A stretch of 10,614 nucleotides of DNA, taken from NCBI GenBank assembly GCA_040509055.1, contig JBEVLT010000176.1, positions 1 to 10,614 on the forward strand, in the 5' to 3' direction. A program made the translations under genes and the position numbers. This stretch comes from JAJKIP01 sp040509055. Lineage in GTDB: Bacteria > Bacteroidota > Bacteroidia > Chitinophagales > Chitinophagaceae. This document shows positions 6,741-10,614 of the stretch, piece after piece (position 1 is the stretch's first letter; the number at the start of each line of letters is the position of its first letter). The notes beneath the pieces are model-generated. The model was not told the DNA's origin. It was given only the letters and a program-made list of their open reading frames with translations, and searched no databases.

Positions 6741-7619
6741 TCACGCCGCCATATCCTGCAAATATTTCCGTTTATACTCCAGTGGTTTCATACCCGTCAC
6801 CTTTTTAAAGTGCCGGTAGAAGTTGGAGATATTGTTGAAGCCGCATTCGAAGCAAACCACACCGATCGGGTATTTATCATCCACCAGCATACGACAGGCA
6901 TGGCTGATGCGGATCTCGATCAGGAAATCGAAAAAAGTTTTCTTCGTCATCATCTTGAAGTAACGGCAAAAAGAAGTGACGCTCAGGTTGCTGATCGCTG
7001 CTACTTCTTCCAGTGAGATTTCCTTTTTATAGTTGGACAGGGTGTAGGTGCACACTTTGTTGAGCCGGAGGGTTTCGGATTCATTGGATTTGTAAAAGGC
7101 ATGTGCCGAAGCGATCGGTGTATACTCATCGGTCTCCGCCAGTACGCGGATGATGTTCAGCATCACGATCAGCCGTTCGAGGTGCGTGGCATGTACGGCC
7201 TGGTGCATGAGACCGATTACCTGTTCCCGTGCCTTCCCTTTTATATTCATTCCCTTGCGCGCCTTCTCGAAGAGCTTGGGCACCAGGTAGGCCTCGGGCA
7301 GGCTGAAGATATCCTTGCCGAAACAATCGGGCAGGAACTGGATCACGATGGCCTCGGCAGACAAGCCGGGACTGTTCTGGTAGTATTCTTCCGAGCACCG
7401 CCAGGTGTGGGGCAGGTTCTCGCCCAGCAACAGCACTTCGCCGGGTGAAAAATTATCGACGTTGTCGCCGATAAACCGGACGCCTTCGCCGCGGATGGTG
7501 TACTGCAGTTCCAGCTCCGGGTGATAATGCCAGATACGGCCGAAATTGGACTGACGGTCGTGGCGGATGGAAAAAGAGCTTTGCAGAGGCGTGGTGACCT
7601 TGTGAAAATGTGGTTTCAT
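6741..7619 (-). CDS. AraC-family transcriptional regulator
   Basis: A 292-residue cytoplasmic DNA-binding regulator. The N-terminal half is a cupin ligand-binding domain: WHYHPELEL at 30-38 (His31, His33, Glu35), then YTIRGEGVRFIGD at 40-52 and the SPGEVLLLGENLPHTW segment at 58-73. The C-terminal 95 residues carry two helix-turn-helix units: the first at about 201-222 (ISLEEVAAISNLSVTSFCRY), the second at about 250-272 (YPIGVVCFECGFNNISNFYR). The signature tail is F-K-K-V-T-G-M-K-P-L-E-Y-K-R (271-284). Cupin-AraC proteins usually bind a sugar and activate neighbouring catabolic genes. Its start faces the isomerase-kinase operon across a shared 294-bp region, which makes that operon the likeliest target. 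Its end meets the DUF3748 gene tail to tail with a 30-bp gap and no obvious terminator, so the two transcripts may overlap. Confidence 0.93.
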   Translation of the reverse strand: MKPHFHKVTTPLQSSFSIRHDRQSNFGRIWHYHPELELQYTIRGEGVRFIGDNVDNFSPGEVLLLGENLPHTWRCSEEYYQNSPGLSAEAIVIQFLPDCFGKDIFSLPEAYLVPKLFEKARKGMNIKGKAREQVIGLMHQAVHATHLERLIVMLNIIRVLAETDEYTPIASAHAFYKSNESETLRLNKVCTYTLSNYKKEISLEEVAAISNLSVTSFCRYFKMMTKKTFFDFLIEIRISHACRMLVDDKYPIGVVCFECGFNNISNFYRHFKKVTGMKPLEYKRKYLQDMAA

Positions 7620-7622
7620 ACG

Positions 7623-7707
7623 GTTAGCATTTTTGGCTGCGAAAAGGTAATTCTTTTTTGGAATACCGTGATTTTCTCATGATAATATCCTATAATTTTT
7701 GGCTAAC
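7623..7707. promoter_or_regulatory. Repeated motif in the divergent regulatory region
   Basis: ATTTTTGGCT occurs twice in the same orientation, at 7629-7638 and 7695-7704, with starts 66 bp apart. The first copy is preceded by GTTAGC (7623-7628), and the second runs into its reverse complement GCTAAC (7702-7707). Two spaced copies close to the araC start and upstream of the divergent isomerase gene resemble AraC-type half-sites that could support looping or dual control. No perfect -33/-7 promoter pair was found in 7620-7913. Confidence 0.4.
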
Positions 7708-7797
7708 AAGCGGCAAGAACAGGGCAGATTTTGTAGCGACTTTTGTTTTCCGGGCGCCTGCCGGTTAAGTTGCTATCACTTATTTTAAAAGACGATT

Positions 7798-7826
7798 GCT
7801 TTTGATAAAAAGCTACCGCTGAAGCG
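7798..7826. repeat. Two adjacent small inverted repeats upstream of the isomerase
   Basis: GCTTTT-GATA-AAAAGC at 7798-7813 is a perfect 6-bp inverted repeat. Three bases on, CGCT-GA-AGCG at 7817-7826 is a 4-bp one. They lie about 90-115 bases before the isomerase ATG. They may be an operator or a leader hairpin. Neither has a T tract, so they are not a terminator. Confidence 0.25.
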
Positions 7827-7913
7827 ATATGAAAAACTCTTCTGTATATCATATTCTATTACAACGCCTGCGGCCCCTTGCATATCTTATCATCCCCTCA
7901 TTTACCCATAAAT

Positions 7914-9551
7914 ATGAATAACCCCAAAGAAATATGGCTGGTTGCCAGCGGCGACCTGCGTCTCTCCGCCAACCAGCTTTGCTGGCCTGCCCAGGAGCAA
8001 ATGGAAGGACAACTGACCCGTGCCATCGAACGGCTGGGCTGGAAAGTGGTTCGCGCACATCCTTTTGATACCGGGAAACAACATGGTTTTATCGATTCGC
8101 AGAAGATGGGAATGGAAGTATTCCGGAATATCCCATCGGACGTGCCGCTGATCGTTGCCGAAAGCGTATGGCAATACACGCACCATGTGCTGGCGGGGCT
8201 CACCACGCACCAGGGCCCGGTACTGACGGTGGCCAACTGGAGCGGCCAATGGCCGGGCCTGGTCGGCATGCTCAACCTGAATGGCTCGCTCACCAAAGCC
8301 GGCGTGGCCTACAGCACGCTCTGGAGCGAAGACTTCGAAGACGATTTCTTTACCAGTGGTTTGCAGGAATGGCTGGACACCGGTGTGGTAGCACATGACC
8401 TGGGGCATGTACAGAATTTTTCCCCGGCCTCAATTCCTGTAGAAGACGAACAGCTAGGAAGCGCTTTCGGCGAAAAGGTAAAAGCGAGAAAAGCGATCAT
8501 GGGTGTATTTGACGAAGGCTGCATGGGTATGTACAATGCCATCGTGCCCGATGACCTGCTGCATGCCACCGGTATTTTCAAGGAGCGGCTGAGCCAGTCG
8601 GCCTTGTTTGCCCGCCTGCGGGATATACCCGATGAAGAAGCAGAGGCTGTGCTGCAATGGCTGCTGGCAAAAGGTATGCAGTTCAACTGGGGAACGCAGC
8701 CGGAGACCGAGCTGACAAGGGAGCAAACCCTGGAGCAATGTAAAATGTATATCGCCGCCCTGCGCATCGCCGATGAATTCGGCTGCGATACCATCGGCAT
8801 CCAGTACCAGCAGGGGCTGAAAGACCTGACCACGGCCAGCGACCTTACGGAAGGACTTTTAAACAATACCGAGCGGCCACCTGTATGGTCGGAAGATGGA
8901 CGCGAGCTGTATGCCGGCCAGGCGTTGCCGCATTTCAATGAAGTGGATGAATGTGCGGGCATCGATACCTGGGTAACCTATCACCTGTGGCGCGAGCTGG
9001 GTATGAACGGCGATAACACCCTTCACGATATCCGCTGGGGCCAGCACTACAAGGGAAACGATATCGATGCTTTCGTATGGGTATTCCTGATCTCCGGGGC
9101 GGCGCCCCCCTCTCATTTTATTGATGGCTACAAAGGAGCGGCCAGCGACCGGCAGCCGCCCATGTATTTCCGTCTCGGTGGCGGTAGCCTGAAAGGTGTG
9201 AGCCGGCCGGGCCCGATCGTCTGGAGCCGTATTTACGTGATGGACCAGCAGCTGCATTGCGACCTGGGTGTAGGCCGTGTGGTGGAGCTGCCGGAAGAAG
9301 AGACCCGGCGCCGCTGGGAAGGCACCACGCCCCAGTGGCCCATCATGCATGCCGTGCTGGATGGCGTCAACCGCAACCAGTTAATGGCGCAGCACAAGGC
9401 GAACCATATTCATGTAGTGTATGCCGATACGGAAGAGGGCGCCCATCGCGCCTGCCGCATCAAGGCGGCCGCTTTGAATAGTTTGGGTATTACCGTTCAC
9501 TTCTGCGGCGAAGTGGACCTGCAGGGAACAACAAAGCCGTTGCACCTATGA
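7914..9551 (+). CDS. L-fucose-isomerase-like sugar isomerase
   Basis: A 545-residue cytoplasmic protein of the L-fucose/L-arabinose isomerase superfamily, expected to interconvert an aldose and a ketose with a divalent metal. The N-terminal Rossmann-like domains include VLTVANWSGQWPGLVGMLNL at 103-122, which resembles fucose-isomerase domain 2, and MGVFDEGCMGMYNAIVPDDL at 196-215. The catalytic part spans residues about 285-505. FNEVDECAGIDTW at 341-353 offers acidic metal ligands (Asp345, Glu346), and ANHIHVVYA at 496-504 offers histidines (His498, His500). The segment DTIGIQYQQGLKDL at 292-305 appears to have Gln where well-studied isomerases carry a first acidic ligand. The length is slightly below E. 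coli FucI (591). ATG 7914 is the natural start; an in-frame TTG at 7878 adds 12 unlikely residues. The stop overlaps the kinase start (ATGA), so the two are probably translationally coupled. The substrate may be L-fucose, D-arabinose, L-arabinose or another aldose. Confidence 0.82.
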   Translation: MNNPKEIWLVASGDLRLSANQLCWPAQEQMEGQLTRAIERLGWKVVRAHPFDTGKQHGFIDSQKMGMEVFRNIPSDVPLIVAESVWQYTHHVLAGLTTHQGPVLTVANWSGQWPGLVGMLNLNGSLTKAGVAYSTLWSEDFEDDFFTSGLQEWLDTGVVAHDLGHVQNFSPASIPVEDEQLGSAFGEKVKARKAIMGVFDEGCMGMYNAIVPDDLLHATGIFKERLSQSALFARLRDIPDEEAEAVLQWLLAKGMQFNWGTQPETELTREQTLEQCKMYIAALRIADEFGCDTIGIQYQQGLKDLTTASDLTEGLLNNTERPPVWSEDGRELYAGQALPHFNEVDECAGIDTWVTYHLWRELGMNGDNTLHDIRWGQHYKGNDIDAFVWVFLISGAAPPSHFIDGYKGAASDRQPPMYFRLGGGSLKGVSRPGPIVWSRIYVMDQQLHCDLGVGRVVELPEEETRRRWEGTTPQWPIMHAVLDGVNRNQLMAQHKANHIHVVYADTEEGAHRACRIKAAALNSLGITVHFCGEVDLQGTTKPLHL

Positions 9552-10614
9552 AGCACCAACTCGTGATCGGCCTGGACTTCGGCACCGATTCGGTCCGGGC
9601 CCTCGTTGTCAATGCCGCCACCGGCATGGAGATCAGCAGTGCTGTACATTATTACAAACGTTGGCAGCAGCAGCGTTACTGCGATCCGGCCACCAGCCGG
9701 TTTCGCCAGCATCCTTTGGATTATATCGAAGGGATGGAAGAAAGCATCCGGCAGTCGATTGCATCGCTTACACCGGAACAGCGGGGACAGATCGCCGGCC
9801 TCTCCGTAGACACCACCGGGTCTACACCCGGGCCGGTCAACAGGCAGGGAGTGCCGCTGGCGCTGCTGCCCGGGTTTGCCGACAATCCCAATGCCATGTT
9901 CGTGCTTTGGAAAGACCATACGGCGCAGCAGGAAGCTGACGAGATCAATGCACTGGCACATAGCTGGAAAACAGATTATACAAAATATTCCGGGGGATTG
10001 TATTCGCCGGAATGGTTTTGGGCCAAGCTGCTGCATATCCTGCGGGCGGATGAGGCGGTGCGGGACCAGGCATTTACCTGGGCAGAACATTGCGACTGGA
10101 TGCCGGCCCTGCTGACCGGTAATAATGATCCGCTGACCTGGAAGCGAAGCCGCTGCGCCGCCGGACACAAAGCCATGTGGCACGAAACATTTCCGGGATT
10201 GCCGGGCGAAGATTTTTTACAGGCGCTGGACCCGTTGCTAACCGGCCTGCGGGACAGGCTGTACGAAGAAACTTTTACTGCCGATGAGTGTGCCGGTACC
10301 ATTGCCCCGGAATGGGCGCAGAAACTGGGATTACCTGCCAATGTGAAGATTGGCGTTGGCAGCCTCGATGCGCATGCCGGGGCAGCAGGCGCCTGTATCG
10401 GGCCTTATACGCTGGTAAAAGTGACCGGCACCTCCACCTGCGATATGGTAGTCGTGCCATATGAAACGCACAAAGATCAGTTAGTCCATGGCATCTGCGG
10501 GCAGGTAAATGGTTCCATCGTTCCGGGTATGCTGGGGATGGAAGCGGGCCAGTCGGCATTTGGCGACGTATACCAATGGTTCGTGCAGGTATTGTCTTTT
10601 CCGCTGACCACGAT
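9548..10614 (+). CDS. Ribulokinase-type FGGY sugar kinase (3' end beyond window)
   Basis: The first 355 residues of an AraB-type FGGY carbohydrate kinase, which uses ATP to phosphorylate a ketose such as ribulose. IGLDFGTDSVRALVV at 7-21 is the phosphate-binding opening. SVDTTGSTPGPV matches the sugar-side strand. LYSPEWFWAKLLHILR and WAEHCDWMPALLTG are typical ribulokinase segments. VGSLDAHAG carries the expected catalytic aspartate at Asp274. VKVTGTSTCDMVV and GICGQVNGSIVPGMLGMEAG (ATP-side domain) follow, matching AraB rather than xylulokinase or glycerol kinase. The frame is still open at the window end; the family length is about 550-570 residues, so roughly the last 200 are missing here. 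The ATG at 9548 overlaps the isomerase stop by four bases. Pairing with a fucose-isomerase-like protein suggests its substrate is the ketose that enzyme makes, which need not be L-ribulose. Confidence 0.92.
   Translation, partial: MKHQLVIGLDFGTDSVRALVVNAATGMEISSAVHYYKRWQQQRYCDPATSRFRQHPLDYIEGMEESIRQSIASLTPEQRGQIAGLSVDTTGSTPGPVNRQGVPLALLPGFADNPNAMFVLWKDHTAQQEADEINALAHSWKTDYTKYSGGLYSPEWFWAKLLHILRADEAVRDQAFTWAEHCDWMPALLTGNNDPLTWKRSRCAAGHKAMWHETFPGLPGEDFLQALDPLLTGLRDRLYEETFTADECAGTIAPEWAQKLGLPANVKIGVGSLDAHAGAAGACIGPYTLVKVTGTSTCDMVVVPYETHKDQLVHGICGQVNGSIVPGMLGMEAGQSAFGDVYQWFVQVLSFPLTT

Noticed and set aside
7681..7705. TATAATTTTTGG as a promoter box for the isomerase operon
   Set aside because: It misses TAnnTTTG by one extra T and has no TTTG at a workable distance upstream. 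It is better explained as part of the repeated ATTTTTGGCT motif.
9497..10183. 228-codon minus-strand frame opposite the kinase
   Set aside because: The plus strand has unbroken ribulokinase motifs across this span. The antisense reading has no motif.

Overview
The window looks like chromosomal DNA of a Bacteroidota bacterium, most likely of the Chitinophagaceae type (inference). The grounds are a CHRD-domain lipoprotein with an acidic stretch after the lipobox cysteine, boxes resembling the Bacteroidota TAnnTTTG promoter element, little Shine-Dalgarno sequence before the genes, and protein families common in that phylum. I see no rRNA, tRNA, insertion sequence, CRISPR array or phage gene.

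Left part (1-2726): a CHRD-domain lipoprotein gene ends at a clear intrinsic terminator. A poorly filled gap follows, then a CLC-family anion transport gene, then a second gap. Each gap holds what looks like the decayed end of a small minus-strand gene (578-713 and 2305-2467). In both, the protein-like reading is kept only if a small frameshift is allowed.

Right part (2727-10614): a carbohydrate or sugar-acid catabolic locus arranged around one AraC-family regulator. A rightward operon (2727-6710) encodes a sodium/solute symporter, an aldolase of the DHDPS/N-acetylneuraminate lyase superfamily, and a DUF3748 (YidR-like) beta-propeller protein with an N-terminal membrane segment. The araC-like gene (6741-7619) runs leftward and meets this operon tail to tail. 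Across a 294-bp divergent region lies a second rightward operon: an L-fucose-isomerase-like protein followed, with an ATGA start/stop overlap, by an AraB-type ribulokinase that runs off the window end.

Working model (inference): the symporter imports a monosaccharide or sugar acid. The isomerase makes a ketose, which the kinase phosphorylates. The aldolase cleaves a 2-keto-3-deoxy acid from the same or a parallel route. The AraC protein senses a sugar through its cupin domain and controls at least the divergent isomerase-kinase operon. The substrate cannot be named from sequence. No AraA, AraD or fuculose-phosphate aldolase lies in the window, and the combination matches no standard arabinose or fucose operon. 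The DUF3748 protein is the least understood member.
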